From: an uncultured Lachnospiraceae bacterium
GTDB lineage: Bacteria; Bacillota; Clostridia; Lachnospirales; Lachnospiraceae
Assembly: GCA_947246015.1 (NCBI GenBank)
Contig: CAMXQE010000004.1
Location: forward strand, 79,016 to 143,015
Length of the DNA stretch: 64,000 nt
Direction: 5' to 3'
The notes beneath the pieces were generated by a model. It did not search any database and had not been told where the DNA came from. It saw nothing but the letters and a program-made list of their open reading frames with translations. Position numbers and translations under genes: made by a program. This document shows positions 33,724 to 44,192 of the stretch, in pieces; positions within the stretch are counted from its first letter, which is position 1, and each line of letters opens with the position of its first letter.

Positions 33724-35001
33724 TTATTTTATTACCTTCTGTCCGCCCATGTACGGCTGAAGCACTTCAGGAATTCTGATAGAACCATCCTCCTGAAGAT
33801 TATTTTCCAAAAATGCAATCAACATTCTGGGCGGTGCAACTACTGTATTATTTAATGTATGCGCATAATACTTGGTCTTTTCACCATTTACCCTTATCTT
33901 TAATCTTCTTGCCTGCGCATCTCCGAGATTGGAACAACTTCCTACTTCAAAGTATTTTTTCTGTCTTGGTGACCAGGCTTCCACATCATAAGATTTTACT
34001 TTCAAATCTGCTAAATCTCCGGAACAACACTCAATTGTCCTTACCGGAATATCCATGGACCGGAACAAATCCACAGTATTCTGCCATAATTTTTCAAACC
34101 ACATAGGGGATTCTTCCGGTTTACATACCACTATCATTTCCTGTTTTTCAAATTGATGGATACGGTATACTCCGCGTTCTTCCAGTCCATGAGCTCCCTT
34201 TTCTTTTCGGAAACAAGGAGAATAACTTGTAAGAGTTTTTGGAAGTTCCTCTTCCTGAATAATTGTATCAATGAATTTACCAATCATGGAATGTTCCGAT
34301 GTTCCGATTAAATATAAGTCTTCTCCCTCAATCTTATACATCATGGCGTCCATTTCGGCAAAACTCATAACGCCGGTTACTACATTACTCCGAATCATAA
34401 AAGGCGGGACACAATATGTGAAGCCTCTCCCAATCATAAAATCTCTTGCATAAGAAATCACTGCTGAATGAAGTCTTGCAATATCACCCATTAAGTAGTA
34501 GAAACCGTTACCTGCAACTTTTCTCGCACTATCTAAATCAATACCGTTTAATTTTTCCATAATATCCGTATGATATGGTATTTCGAAATCAGGTATCACA
34601 GGTTCGCCATATTTTTTGATTTCAACATTTTCTGTATCATCTTTTCCAATCGGTACGCTCGGATCTATGATATTAGGAATTACCATCATAATTTTTGTTA
34701 TTTGCTCTTCTAAATTTTTTTCTTTTTCTTCTAATTCTTCAAGACGCTTAGCATTGGCAGCTACTTCTTCTTTCTTTTTTTCTGCTTCTTCTTTTTTCCC
34801 CTGTGCCATTAGCATACCGATTTCTTTTGATATTTTATTCCGGCTTGCACGAAGGTCATCCGCTTCCTGTTTTGCTTTTCTGCTTTCCGCATCCAGCCCT
34901 ATAACCTCATCTACCAGTTCCAGTTTATTTTCCTGAAATTTCTTTCTGATATTCTCTTTTACTGCATCCGGATTTTCTCTTAAAAATTTGATATCAATCA
35001 T
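33724..35001 (-). CDS. serS: Seryl-tRNA synthetase
   Basis: SerRS charges tRNA-Ser with serine. The 425-residue protein has the N-terminal antiparallel coiled-coil arm (about 25-105) and a class II catalytic core. Motif 2 is seen as FRKEKGAHGLEERGVYR, and motif 3 near the C-terminus with RMLIAFLENN. The length is typical. Only 34 bases separate it from the HD-GYP gene upstream, so there is no T-box leader and it is probably read from an upstream promoter. Confidence 0.97.
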   Translation of the reverse strand: MIDIKFLRENPDAVKENIRKKFQENKLELVDEVIGLDAESRKAKQEADDLRASRNKISKEIGMLMAQGKKEEAEKKKEEVAANAKRLEELEEKEKNLEEQITKIMMVIPNIIDPSVPIGKDDTENVEIKKYGEPVIPDFEIPYHTDIMEKLNGIDLDSARKVAGNGFYYLMGDIARLHSAVISYARDFMIGRGFTYCVPPFMIRSNVVTGVMSFAEMDAMMYKIEGEDLYLIGTSEHSMIGKFIDTIIQEEELPKTLTSYSPCFRKEKGAHGLEERGVYRIHQFEKQEMIVVCKPEESPMWFEKLWQNTVDLFRSMDIPVRTIECCSGDLADLKVKSYDVEAWSPRQKKYFEVGSCSNLGDAQARRLKIRVNGEKTKYYAHTLNNTVVAPPRMLIAFLENNLQEDGSIRIPEVLQPYMGGQKVIK

Positions 35002-35035
35002 AATAATACTCCTTTATTATTTTAAAATATATTTG

Positions 35036-36088
35036 TTATTGAATCATTTCCACTACTTCTGTAATACAGATTGTATCTGTCAATAAATCCCTGACAACAT
35101 CTTTCCAAACTCTGTCTCCTTTCTTATCCAAAATAATTTTAATCACAGGCTTGTCCGTATATTTCTTATTCTGCCTTAAAATGACACCTATTTCTCCTTC
35201 ATTTGTCTTTACATATGTGCCAACAGGATAAACCGCTGTAAATTCAAGAAATATGTCTACCACTGCTTTATCATATAATATATTACTGAATTTCTTTAGA
35301 TGTTCAATTGCTTCATGTACTTTCACCTTTTCATGTCCTATACCACAAATCAATTCATCAAATTTCTCACAGACAGCTACAATTCTTGCTTCCAAAGGAA
35401 TATCCACAGCCTTTAACGGATAACCTGAACCATTCATACATTCATGATGAAATAATATAATACTTTTACTCAATTCGGATATCCATGTTTCATTCTTTAA
35501 AACTGAGTATCCGTAAATAGGATGCTTTTTGTATTCCGAAGCTTTCACCTCTGTCATATTTTTAATATCTTTATTTACATAGTCTACAGTAATATATCTT
35601 ATACCTAAATCATGCAATAGGCAAGCTATACCTATATCATGTATTCTTTCATATGGAAGTTTCATCTTTAGTGCAGTCAGAATAGATAAGGAGCATACTG
35701 TAATTGAATGTTCATAAATATCATTTTCTCTTTCCTTTATATCATAAATTTTTTCGGCTACTTCATCTTCTTCCAAAAGACTATTTATAATATAATCGGC
35801 TGTTTTACATAACTCAATTAAATCTCCATTTTTATTATAAATATGTTTTTCTAGAATACTCCTTACCTTTTCCTTTACTTCCTCCTCTAATTCCGCTTTC
35901 AGTATGTTTTCCCGTGTATCAATGTCCTCCTTAATATATACCTGTACAATTCCAAATTCTTTTAGTTTATCAATATATTCTCTTTTTAATATTGTTCCAT
36001 CTAAAAGCAGCATTTTATATTCAGGAGTCATAACAGTTTTAGCAAGTATTTCTCCTCCACGTAATTCACTTATTTTACATACTTTCAT
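35036..36088 (-). CDS. HD-GYP domain phosphodiesterase-like protein
   Basis: HD-GYP proteins hydrolyse cyclic di-GMP to GMP. The 350-residue protein has an N-terminal part without a receiver domain (1-110) and an HD-GYP domain with LLHDLG, HHECMNGSGYP and later conserved segments, so the metal ligands appear intact. The start at 36088 has a GGGG-type ribosome binding site; an in-frame ATG lies 33 bases upstream. A diguanylate cyclase is encoded at 60309-62228, so both arms of c-di-GMP turnover are present in the window. Confidence 0.85.
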   Translation of the reverse strand: MKVCKISELRGGEILAKTVMTPEYKMLLLDGTILKREYIDKLKEFGIVQVYIKEDIDTRENILKAELEEEVKEKVRSILEKHIYNKNGDLIELCKTADYIINSLLEEDEVAEKIYDIKERENDIYEHSITVCSLSILTALKMKLPYERIHDIGIACLLHDLGIRYITVDYVNKDIKNMTEVKASEYKKHPIYGYSVLKNETWISELSKSIILFHHECMNGSGYPLKAVDIPLEARIVAVCEKFDELICGIGHEKVKVHEAIEHLKKFSNILYDKAVVDIFLEFTAVYPVGTYVKTNEGEIGVILRQNKKYTDKPVIKIILDKKGDRVWKDVVRDLLTDTICITEVVEMIQ

Positions 36089-36149
36089 ATTAACCCCATT
36101 TATCTGATTCAGAAGATGCATTCCTATAATTCATAATTGAATTACAGCG

Positions 36150-36665
36150 CTATTCGTTAAGCCCCATCGCCATATCAAGCGCTTGTTTTTCTTCTTCTCC
36201 CAATGTTATACTGCACTGCCCGTTTTTAACTTCCTTTGTATAAGAATAGCAGCCTTCCGTACTATGAACAGAATTCAGAATAAATCCATTATCATTTTCA
36301 TCTAAAAGAACAAGACTGAAACTTAATTGCCCTCCCATTTCCCTGAATGCATCATATTTTACGATACCGATTTTTTGGAATGCAGATTCCAATTTTTTAT
36401 ACAGGTTTCTTATATCTTTTTTATCTTTCTCCATAGAAGTTTTAATAAACTTATTATCTTCATATAAACCAATGATATCCATTTCCAGGCTTTTTGCATC
36501 TTTCCCCTGCATAAACTTCGTATATTTCTTTTTCAACTTTGAAGTATTTACAATCTGTACAATTACCAATATCATTAAAATCAAAATTAACACTAATATT
36601 CCAATAAAAATATATCCAATATCCAGATTACCTAATCCAATGTAATTCAATATTTCACTATTCAC
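36150..36665 (-). CDS. DUF4446 family membrane protein
   Basis: The 171-residue protein has one N-terminal membrane segment (about 17-40), a coiled-coil linker and a C-terminal beta domain with KYDAFREMGGQLSFSLVLLD, the mark of DUF4446. This family normally follows parB in clostridia, as here with a 30-base gap. The function is unknown. Confidence 0.88.
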   Translation of the reverse strand: MNSEILNYIGLGNLDIGYIFIGILVLILILMILVIVQIVNTSKLKKKYTKFMQGKDAKSLEMDIIGLYEDNKFIKTSMEKDKKDIRNLYKKLESAFQKIGIVKYDAFREMGGQLSFSLVLLDENDNGFILNSVHSTEGCYSYTKEVKNGQCSITLGEEEKQALDMAMGLNE

Positions 36666-36695
36666 GGTTTCCTCCTAAAGTATTTAAACCTGTTA

Positions 36696-37601
36696 TCAAT
36701 GTGTAAGTTTATCTGCAATTTTTTCTAAATCATCGTGATTATAAAATTCTATTTCAAGCTTACCGCTTCCTTCTCCCTTAGAAGAAATTATCACTTTTGT
36801 GCCTAATGCCTGTTTCAGTTTTTCCTCCATATCTTGATAAATTACCTCTAAAGCTTTATTTGTTTGAACTGTCTTTTTAGTCTTTGGAGGTGTATTCAGA
36901 TTTTTTACCAGTTTTTCTACATCACGTACACTTAATTTTTCATCGAATATTTTCTGTGCAATAGTATACTGCTGTTCAGAATCTTCAATAGAAATAAGTG
37001 CGCGTGCATGACCGGTAGAAATCATATCATCTATTATCATCTGCTGAACTTCATCACATAGCTTTAACAATCTCATGGAATTAGTAACTGCAGTCCGGCT
37101 TTTTGATACCCGTTCTGCTACTTCGTCCTGCTTTAAGTTAAATTCTGTCAGAAGTCTTTTATAAGCAAGAGCCTCTTCTATTGGATTCAAATCTTCTCTC
37201 TGAATATTTTCAATTAATGAAATTTCAACTATTTCCTGGTCCGTTAAATCTTTTATAATAACTGGTACGTCTTTCAATCCAGCCATTTTAGCAGCACGCC
37301 AACGTCTTTCACCAGCAATTATTTCATAATATGTTTTTCTATCCTGTACCAAAATAGGTTGAAGTAATCCAAACTGTTTTATAGATTCCGCTAATTCTAA
37401 CAAAGAATCCTCATCAAAGTTTTTTCTTGGCTGTTCCCTATTTGGTTCCACCATTGTTATCTTAACCACTGTTTCAGGTTTTTTTTCTTTTTCATTATTT
37501 TCATTTATAGAATTTACATTATTCTTTGGTTCACTTGTTCCGACCGCATTCGGAATCAATGAATCCAATCCTTTGCCTAAGCCCCTGCCTCTGACAGCCA
37601 T
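36696..37601 (-). CDS. parB: Chromosome partition protein ParB (Spo0J)
   Basis: ParB binds parS, spreads as a CTP-dependent clamp and loads condensin near the origin. The 301-residue protein has the N-terminal CTPase domain with GERRWRAAKMAGL, the NPIEEALAYKRLL region, a helix-turn-helix (KQDEVAERVSKSRTAVTNSM) and a C-terminal dimer domain. It lies 22 bases after parA, and two perfect parS sites are within 1.1 kb. Confidence 0.96.
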   Translation of the reverse strand: MAVRGRGLGKGLDSLIPNAVGTSEPKNNVNSINENNEKEKKPETVVKITMVEPNREQPRKNFDEDSLLELAESIKQFGLLQPILVQDRKTYYEIIAGERRWRAAKMAGLKDVPVIIKDLTDQEIVEISLIENIQREDLNPIEEALAYKRLLTEFNLKQDEVAERVSKSRTAVTNSMRLLKLCDEVQQMIIDDMISTGHARALISIEDSEQQYTIAQKIFDEKLSVRDVEKLVKNLNTPPKTKKTVQTNKALEVIYQDMEEKLKQALGTKVIISSKGEGSGKLEIEFYNHDDLEKIADKLTH

Positions 37602-37623
37602 ATTCTAATACATCCTTTCTTTA

Positions 37624-38382
37624 TTATTTGCTTATTATTTCTTCTGCTAACATCATATACGCTTCTGCTCCAGCTGACTTCGGATCGTATATATTAATAG
37701 GCATACCATAACTGGGAGCCTCTGCTAAACGAATATTTCTGGGAATCATTGTCTTATATATATTCTGATTCAAATGACTTTTAACATTTTCTACTACCTG
37801 TGTAGAAAGATTGGTTCTTGAATCATACATCGTAAATACAATCCCTTCCATTTCTAAATCAGGATTCAATCTTTCTTTCACCAAATTTACCGTATGTATT
37901 AATTGGCTTAAACCTTCCAAAGCATAATATTCACATTGAATAGGAACCAATACAGAATCTGCAGTCGTCATAGAATTAATTGTTAACATATTGAGTGAAG
38001 GAGGACAATCAATAATAATAAAATCATATTGTTCTTTTACCCAATCCACTTCATTTCGAAGAATAAATTCTTTTTTATCTACTCCAATCAATTCTATTTC
38101 TGTTGCAGCAAGATTTACATTAGAAGGAATTAATGATACATTTTGAATTACTTCTTTTATGATGCACTCCTGTATCGAACACTCTCCTAAAATTAACTCA
38201 TAAATTGTATTTTCCAAATCATTTTTTTCAATTCCATATCCGCTTGTAGTATTACCTTGTGGGTCTGTATCTATAACTAATACCTTTTTTCCTTTTGCTG
38301 CTAAAGCTGCGGATAAATTGATAGCAGTTGTAGTTTTTCCTACACCACCCTTTTGGTTTGCTATTGCAATAGTTTTTCCCAT
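37624..38382 (-). CDS. parA: Chromosome partition ATPase ParA (Soj)
   Basis: The 252-residue P-loop ATPase has the deviant Walker A motif KGGVGKTTTAINL at residues 10-22, DTDPQGN and IIIDCPPSL. ParA works with ParB in origin segregation, and in Bacillus it also regulates DnaA. The length fits the chromosomal Soj type. The parS sites lie 168-240 bases upstream. Confidence 0.96.
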   Translation of the reverse strand: MGKTIAIANQKGGVGKTTTAINLSAALAAKGKKVLVIDTDPQGNTTSGYGIEKNDLENTIYELILGECSIQECIIKEVIQNVSLIPSNVNLAATEIELIGVDKKEFILRNEVDWVKEQYDFIIIDCPPSLNMLTINSMTTADSVLVPIQCEYYALEGLSQLIHTVNLVKERLNPDLEMEGIVFTMYDSRTNLSTQVVENVKSHLNQNIYKTMIPRNIRLAEAPSYGMPINIYDPKSAGAEAYMMLAEEIISK

Positions 38383-38549
38383 TTTTATTCACCTTTCGTT
38401 ATTGCTATTAATTACTAAAAAAGATTATATCACTTATTCACATTATTATCTATATATTTCGTCTAATTCATTTATTTACAATGTTTCACACCTATTTTTA
38501 TTATGATTTTAAAATGTTTCACGACATAAATTACAATATCTAGTTTTTT

Positions 38550-38565
38550 TGTTTCACGTGAAACA
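38550..38565. promoter_or_regulatory. parS site 1
   Basis: TGTTTCACGTGAAACA matches the bacterial parS consensus TGTTNCACGTGAAACA perfectly. It is the binding and clamp-loading site for ParB. Confidence 0.95.
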
Positions 38566-38588
38566 TTATATTGTATTTTATTAAATAC

Positions 38589-38624
38589 AAAAATTGAATG
38601 TTTCACGTGAAACATTCAATTTTT
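38589..38624. promoter_or_regulatory. parS site 2 inside a 36-bp perfect palindrome
   Basis: A second perfect parS (38599-38614) is extended by ten further paired bases on each side, ending in A5 and T5. The RNA would form an 18-bp stem with a T-run, like an intrinsic terminator for the DegU-like gene that ends 46 bases away. The other intergenic sequence at 38383-38669 is very AT-rich. Confidence 0.9.
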
Positions 38625-38669
38625 AAAATTCATATTAATCTTATTAATAGATGACCAACATATAAATAA

Positions 38670-39311
38670 CTAAAACAACTTAATTAAATTATTTTTAATT
38701 GCGAACACCGCTGCCTGCGTCCTATCATTTACATTAATCTTTTTAAAGATATTGGATATATGATTTTTAACTGTTCTTTCACTAATATTTAAATTAAGAG
38801 CAATTTCCTTATTAAACATTCCATTCGCTACATTAACTAAAACTTCCATTTCTCTTTTAGTCAAAGAATCAATCTTTACTTTATCAATATCCCTATTTAC
38901 CAATCTGCTATTCAATGCCGGTATTAAACTTGGCTGAATATAATTTTCCCCGTTAAATACATGGTTAATTGCATTTTTTAATTCAGCAGACTCAGAATCT
39001 TTTAGAATATATCCTTCAACACCGATATCAACTGCCTTCAATAAGTATTCTACTTCATTATGAACGGTAAGTATCAGTACTTTTATATCTATATTATTTT
39101 TTCTTATTTCCTCCAATACTTCAATTCCATTCTTTTTAGGCATATTAATATCTAATAATAAAACATCCGGATTTATTATCTCTAATTTTTCTAAACACTC
39201 AACTCCATCTGCAGCCTCTGCTACTACTTTTATACTTCCATCAAATTCAAGAAGCTGACGTATTCCTTCCCTCATCAAAACATGGTCATCCGATATCATA
39301 ACTTTAATCAT
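38670..39311 (-). CDS. NarL/LuxR-family response regulator (DegU-like)
   Basis: The 213-residue protein has a receiver domain (D54 phospho-acceptor in LLLDINMP) and a C-terminal LuxR-type helix-turn-helix (LTKREMEVLVNVANG ... ISERTVKNHISNIFKKI). The ATG at 39311 lies nine bases after AGGAG; a TTG two codons upstream is too close to it. It pairs with the kinase gene 12 bases upstream. The targets are unknown. Confidence 0.92.
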   Translation of the reverse strand: MIKVMISDDHVLMREGIRQLLEFDGSIKVVAEAADGVECLEKLEIINPDVLLLDINMPKKNGIEVLEEIRKNNIDIKVLILTVHNEVEYLLKAVDIGVEGYILKDSESAELKNAINHVFNGENYIQPSLIPALNSRLVNRDIDKVKIDSLTKREMEVLVNVANGMFNKEIALNLNISERTVKNHISNIFKKINVNDRTQAAVFAIKNNLIKLF

Positions 39312-39323
39312 ATACAATATCTC

Positions 39324-40220
39324 CTATTTTTCTAATAATGGAATAACTATCTTAATAACCGTTCCCTTATCAGGTTTAGAATCAATTTCCATGGTTCCAC
39401 ATAAAAGTTCTACTCTTTCCCTTAAAATATTAAGACCAAAATGTCTCTTTTTTTCAGATAAAACTTTTTCAGCATCAAAACTCTCACCATTGTCAGCAAC
39501 TATTATTATGCAAGTATTTTCAGCAATCTTTTTCAACTCGAAGAAAACCACAGAACCGTTAGAATGCTTAATTGCATTATTTGTACATTCCTCAATAATT
39601 CTAAAAATCGTCATCAAAACTAAAGAATTATTACAGTTAATTTCTTCAATATTATAAAAGACCTCAAAATCAGAAGACTCTCTTAAATGATCCGCTAACC
39701 TCTCAAAAGATTCCTTCAATCCCAAATCATCAAATGTCATGGGACGGAGGTCAAATATTGTATTCCGAATCTCTTTAATAACAGATCTGAGATTTTTGTT
39801 TACCGAAGTAAGCTCTAATTTTGCTTTTTCCGGATCCTCATTTATAAACATAGAACTGAATTCTATTTTATGAATGATATGTGTCAGATTTTGTAAGGAA
39901 GTATCATGTAAATCTCTGGCAATACGCTGTCTTTCCCTCTCCTGAATATCTAAAATCTGTAAACCACGATTAATGCTGGCGCTGTTCACAGAAATTAAAT
40001 GATTCTTCTCCTCATTTCTTTTTGTCAATTTTTGACTTTCAAAAACATTTAATAAAGAACTTATTACTTTTATTTTATTATTCAAGTTCTCTATTTCTCT
40101 TTCATAATATTGATTCTCATTATCATTTGTACAATTTTGTTTCCTTTCTTCAACTGCTCTTTTTTGAGAAAAGAAATCTTCATAAATTTTTCTTAGACCC
40201 TCATACAGTTCATCAGACAT
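39324..40220 (-). CDS. Cytoplasmic sensor histidine kinase (DegS-like)
   Basis: The 298-residue protein lacks membrane segments. It has an N-terminal coiled coil (about 15-75), a HisKA_3 dimerisation domain with H105 in RIARDLHDTSLQ and a HATPase_c domain with N box ECTNNAIKHS and GLNILRERV. This build matches DegS, which senses an internal signal. It forms an operon with the regulator downstream. The 280 bases to the divergent hydrolase gene are AT-rich and hold no feature I could name. Confidence 0.92.
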   Translation of the reverse strand: MSDELYEGLRKIYEDFFSQKRAVEERKQNCTNDNENQYYEREIENLNNKIKVISSLLNVFESQKLTKRNEEKNHLISVNSASINRGLQILDIQERERQRIARDLHDTSLQNLTHIIHKIEFSSMFINEDPEKAKLELTSVNKNLRSVIKEIRNTIFDLRPMTFDDLGLKESFERLADHLRESSDFEVFYNIEEINCNNSLVLMTIFRIIEECTNNAIKHSNGSVVFFELKKIAENTCIIIVADNGESFDAEKVLSEKKRHFGLNILRERVELLCGTMEIDSKPDKGTVIKIVIPLLEK

Positions 40221-40500
40221 TATTCTACCCCTTCGATTTCCTGCATCAACAAAATTTCTCCGTTATCCTTTCTTTAAAATATTTTATTTATTTATACTTC
40301 ATCCCTCTTATAAAAAATAAAGTAAATATAAATAGATATACTCCCTCCTATTCTACTATATTTTCCATATTTTCTATATAATTATAATATAATAAAATCC
40401 GGAATCTGAAAAGATATTTTTTCTTTTTTATTTGTATGTTTTAGCTTTATCCTATATAATATTAACATAAATATTTCAGAAAAAAGGTATATGTAAAAAT

Positions 40501-41448
40501 ATGAAAAATAAAATTAAAACTTTAATGATTTTATCCTGTCTTACAACAGCAGCCATGCATATTATCAACAGAATGAATTATTCTTTATATACAATTAAAA
40601 ACTGCCTTAAATTTTCCGAAAATAATTACTATGAATGGCGTTTTGGAAAAATAAGATACATGAAAAAGGGAAGTGGATTCCCTCTTCTGCTTCTGCACGA
40701 TTTTACAGTAGGAAGTTCTGCCTTTGAGTTCCATAAAATAATTGACGAACTTTCTCTCAACTATGAAGTATATGCAATTGACTTACTTGGATACGGGTTA
40801 TCTGATAAACCAAATCTTACATATACCAACTATCTCTATGTACAATTAATCATAGATTTCATTAAGAATGTCATTACTAAAAAAACAAACATCGTAGCAA
40901 CAGGAGATTCTATACAGATAGCTCTTATGGCATGTCATAACGACCCGGAAGCCATAAATAAAATGATATTCATCAACCCTAAAAATCTATATGATTTAAA
41001 TCAGATTCCTTCCAAGCAGACCAAATTACTGAAAATAATATTGGAAACCCCTGTTATCGGAACATTTATATACAATTTACTGACAAATAAAACTTCTATG
41101 GAAAATACATTCCGCCGGAATTATTTTTATAATCCTATTAATATAGAAGAAAAAGATATTTTATCTTACCTGGAATCTGCCCACTTGCCGGATCATAGTT
41201 CAAAATATATATTTGCAAGTTATATCGCTAAATATACCAATACAAATATCATACATGCATTAAAAGAAATCAATCACAGTATCTATATTATCGGTGGGGA
41301 AGCAGAACAAGATATTCATACAACAATTGAAAATTATGTTTATTATAACAACGCAATAGAATCAGCATTTATACCTTATACAAAACATCTTCCCCATATG
41401 GAAGCGCCTGAAAAAATAATTAATTATATTCATACTTTCTTACTGTGA
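40501..41448 (+). CDS. Alpha/beta hydrolase
   Basis: The 315-residue protein has an N-terminal hydrophobic segment (about 5-22), possibly a membrane anchor. The fold is an alpha/beta hydrolase, with HDFTVGSS as the oxyanion-type loop, IDLLGYGLSDKP, a nucleophile elbow GDSIQ and a late His in KHLPHMEAPEK. The elbow is GxSxQ instead of GxSxG, which is unusual. It is the only plus-strand gene between 31 and 49 kb and overlaps the 3' end of rsmG by 19 bases. The substrate is unknown. Confidence 0.82.
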   Translation: MKNKIKTLMILSCLTTAAMHIINRMNYSLYTIKNCLKFSENNYYEWRFGKIRYMKKGSGFPLLLLHDFTVGSSAFEFHKIIDELSLNYEVYAIDLLGYGLSDKPNLTYTNYLYVQLIIDFIKNVITKKTNIVATGDSIQIALMACHNDPEAINKMIFINPKNLYDLNQIPSKQTKLLKIILETPVIGTFIYNLLTNKTSMENTFRRNYFYNPINIEEKDILSYLESAHLPDHSSKYIFASYIAKYTNTNIIHALKEINHSIYIIGGEAEQDIHTTIENYVYYNNAIESAFIPYTKHLPHMEAPEKIINYIHTFLL

Positions 41449-42194
41449 ATTGGTTCCTTTGATGGAAGCCCTGCTTTTCGCGGAAATTTTTTCGGTGTTG
41501 ATTTTATTTTTTCAATTATAAGCAAATTCCTGTAAATATCCGAACCGGGTAACAAATAATCCACCTGCCCCACTGTTTTTCCTCCTAATACAGTTACGGC
41601 TTCTTCTGCAGCAGATAATTCTTCTATTAATTTTTCGGATTTATAAGAAATAAATTTACCGCCTTGTTTTACAAAAGGAATACAATATTCCGAAAGTGTG
41701 GACAGATTTGCAACAGCCCTTGAAACGGCTAAATCATATTTTTCCCGTAACTGATCCTGTTTTGCATAATCTTCTGCCCTTCCATGAACTGCATCTATAT
41801 TCTTCAGTCCGAGTTTTATTATCACTTCATTTAAAAATTTAATTCTTTTATTCAGGGAATCAAGCAAAGTAACATTTACATCAGGAAAAACTATCTTAAT
41901 AGGAATGCCGGGAAAACCAGCCCCGGTTCCAACATCAATCATGCACAGGTTATTTTTATTATTCCATTCATTTGAAAAATCATATGCTTTTACAATAGAC
42001 AGACTGTCCACAAAATGTTTTTTTAATACCTCATCAAATTCGGTAATTGCTGTTAAATTCATAACCGAATTCCATTCCATTAATATTTCATAATATGCAA
42101 TAAATTGATAAATCTGCTTCTCATTCAGAACAATTCCTATTTCCTTCAAATCTTCTTCAAATTGCTTTGTATCATATTTTTTCAATCTATCCAT
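41430..42194 (-). CDS. rsmG: 16S rRNA (guanine527-N7)-methyltransferase RsmG
   Basis: RsmG (GidB) methylates G527 of 16S rRNA; its loss gives low-level streptomycin resistance in several bacteria. The SAM-binding motif VGTGAGFPGIPIKI is present, with AVSRAVANL later. The start at 42194 has GGAG nine bases upstream. The C-terminus (KFPRKAGLPSKEPI) is typical. It follows mnmG by 51 bases, the usual order. Confidence 0.96.
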   Translation of the reverse strand: MDRLKKYDTKQFEEDLKEIGIVLNEKQIYQFIAYYEILMEWNSVMNLTAITEFDEVLKKHFVDSLSIVKAYDFSNEWNNKNNLCMIDVGTGAGFPGIPIKIVFPDVNVTLLDSLNKRIKFLNEVIIKLGLKNIDAVHGRAEDYAKQDQLREKYDLAVSRAVANLSTLSEYCIPFVKQGGKFISYKSEKLIEELSAAEEAVTVLGGKTVGQVDYLLPGSDIYRNLLIIEKIKSTPKKFPRKAGLPSKEPIHSKKV

Positions 42195-42245
42195 TTCATA
42201 TTTCTCCGCTCTGAAAAACACTATAAAGTAACTATTCTGTCTGAT

Positions 42246-44174
42246 TTATTTTTTGTTATTATACTGCTCCAAATAAACAAGCAATACAGAAATGTCAGCT
42301 GGAGATACACCGGATATTCTGGATGCCTGGCCAACAGATACCGGTTTATAAGAAATCAGCTTTTGTCTTGCTTCCAAACGCAGACTTTTAATATCATGAT
42401 AATCCAGTTCTTCCGGTATTCTCTTCTTTTCCATTTTCTTAAACTGCCGTACCTGATGCAGCTGTCTCACAATATATCCCTCATACTTAATTTCTATTTC
42501 AACCTGCTCAATTACATCATCCGGCAAAGGTTTCCTGTCCACATCAAGTTCCGCCAGTATATCATAAGATAATTCCGGACGGCACATCAATTCTGCCATA
42601 TTTGTACCTGTTTTTAATGTAGAACTCCCATTTGAAATCAGGAAATCCTGCACATTTTTAGAAGCGCCAACCGAAAGATTTTTTAAACGTTTTATTTCTG
42701 CATCTATCATTGCTTTTTTCTTAAGAGTCGCCTGATAAGTTTCCTCTGAAACAAGCCCTGCCATATAACCCTTTTCCCTAAGACGTAAATCCGCATTATC
42801 CTGACGCAGCAAAAGCCGGTATTCCGCTCTTGAAGTCATCATACGGTAAGGTTCAAAATTATCTTTCGTTACCAAATCGTCAATAAGCACTCCTATATAT
42901 GCTTCCGAACGGTCTATGGTTATCTGTTCCTTTCCAAGAATGGAAAGTGCAGCATTCATTCCGGCAATCAGACCCTGCGCCGCTGCCTCTTCATAACCGC
43001 TGCTTCCATTAAACTGTCCGGCACTGAAAAGTCCTTTTATTTCCTTAAATTCCAAAGTTGGAAACAACTGTCTCGGATTAATACAATCATATTCAATCGC
43101 ATAAGCATTTCTAACAATTTTACAGTTTTCCAATCCGGGAACTGTCCGGTACATAGCAAGCTGCACATCCTCAGGAAGCGATGAAGACATACCGCCCACA
43201 TACATTTCATTCGTATGCATTCCTTCCGGTTCTATAAATACCTGATGTCTTTCTTTATCTGCAAACTTTACAACCTTATCCTCAATGGAAGGACAATACC
43301 TTGGTCCTGTTCCTTCTATCACACCTGCATAAATCGGTGAGCGGTCTAAATTGCCGCGTATGATTTCATGCGTTTTCTCATTTGTATAAGTCAGCCAGCA
43401 GGACACCTGGTCTATCTGCACATCTTCCGGATTTGTGGAAAAGGAAAAAGGAATTACTTTCTCATCGCCAAACTGCTCCTCCATTTTCGAAAAATCCAAA
43501 CTTCTTTTATCCATCCTTGCAGGAGTTCCTGTCTTGAACCTCCTCATTTCTATTCCGAGTTCTTTTAAAGAATCTGTCAGGTAATTTGCCGCCTGCAATC
43601 CATTCGGACCTGTATGGGTAATAGCTTCACCGCATAAACACCTTGCCTTTAAATAAGTTCCCGTACAAAGAATTACAGCCTTGCATTCATAAACTGCTCC
43701 TGTGAATGTTTTGATTCCCGTAATCCTTTTTTTGGCGGTCTTATTTTCATTGTCCCTTTTGATTTCCATATCTTCCGCCAAAAGTTCGCATACTTCTGTC
43801 TGCTTAATAGTCAAATGATTCTGATTTTCCAATACTTTTCTCATAGAACGGGAATATTCCGCTTTATCCGCCTGTGCCCTTAAAGAATGAACGGCAGGAC
43901 CTTTGGAAATATTCAGCATCTTAGACTGAATAAAAGTCTTATCTATATTCTTTCCCATTTCCCCGCCAAGCGCATCAACTTCTCTTACCAAATGTCCCTT
44001 GGAAGAACCTCCCACATTCGGATTACAGGGCATCAGCGCAATGCTATCCACACTGACCGTAAATATGACTGTTTCCAATCCCATTCTTGCACAAGCAAGA
44101 GCAGCCTCACATCCTGCATGGCCTGCACCTATTACACATACATCTGCTTTTTCCCTTATCTGCATCGCACCCAT
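42246..44174 (-). CDS. mnmG: tRNA uridine-5-carboxymethylaminomethyl modification enzyme MnmG
   Basis: MnmG (GidA) acts with MnmE to modify U34 of several tRNAs, using FAD and NADH. The N-terminal dinucleotide-binding motif [14 protein letters not shown] is clear, and [11 protein letters not shown] and the [16 protein letters not shown] stretch are family marks. About 640 residues is normal. The ATG at 44174 lies 11 bases after GGAGG; a TTG two codons earlier is five bases from it, so the exact start is uncertain. Confidence 0.96.
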   Translation of the reverse strand: MGAMQIREKADVCVIGAGHAGCEAALACARMGLETVIFTVSVDSIALMPCNPNVGGSSKGHLVREVDALGGEMGKNIDKTFIQSKMLNISKGPAVHSLRAQADKAEYSRSMRKVLENQNHLTIKQTEVCELLAEDMEIKRDNENKTAKKRITGIKTFTGAVYECKAVILCTGTYLKARCLCGEAITHTGPNGLQAANYLTDSLKELGIEMRRFKTGTPARMDKRSLDFSKMEEQFGDEKVIPFSFSTNPEDVQIDQVSCWLTYTNEKTHEIIRGNLDRSPIYAGVIEGTGPRYCPSIEDKVVKFADKERHQVFIEPEGMHTNEMYVGGMSSSLPEDVQLAMYRTVPGLENCKIVRNAYAIEYDCINPRQLFPTLEFKEIKGLFSAGQFNGSSGYEEAAAQGLIAGMNAALSILGKEQITIDRSEAYIGVLIDDLVTKDNFEPYRMMTSRAEYRLLLRQDNADLRLREKGYMAGLVSEETYQATLKKKAMIDAEIKRLKNLSVGASKNVQDFLISNGSSTLKTGTNMAELMCRPELSYDILAELDVDRKPLPDDVIEQVEIEIKYEGYIVRQLHQVRQFKKMEKKRIPEELDYHDIKSLRLEARQKLISYKPVSVGQASRISGVSPADISVLLVYLEQYNNKK

Positions 44175-44192
44175 TTTCAAAAAAACCTCCGT

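Noticed and set aside
39312..39317. TTG start for the DegU-like regulator
   Set aside because: It would leave only three bases after AGGAG; the ATG at 39311 has a nine-base spacing.
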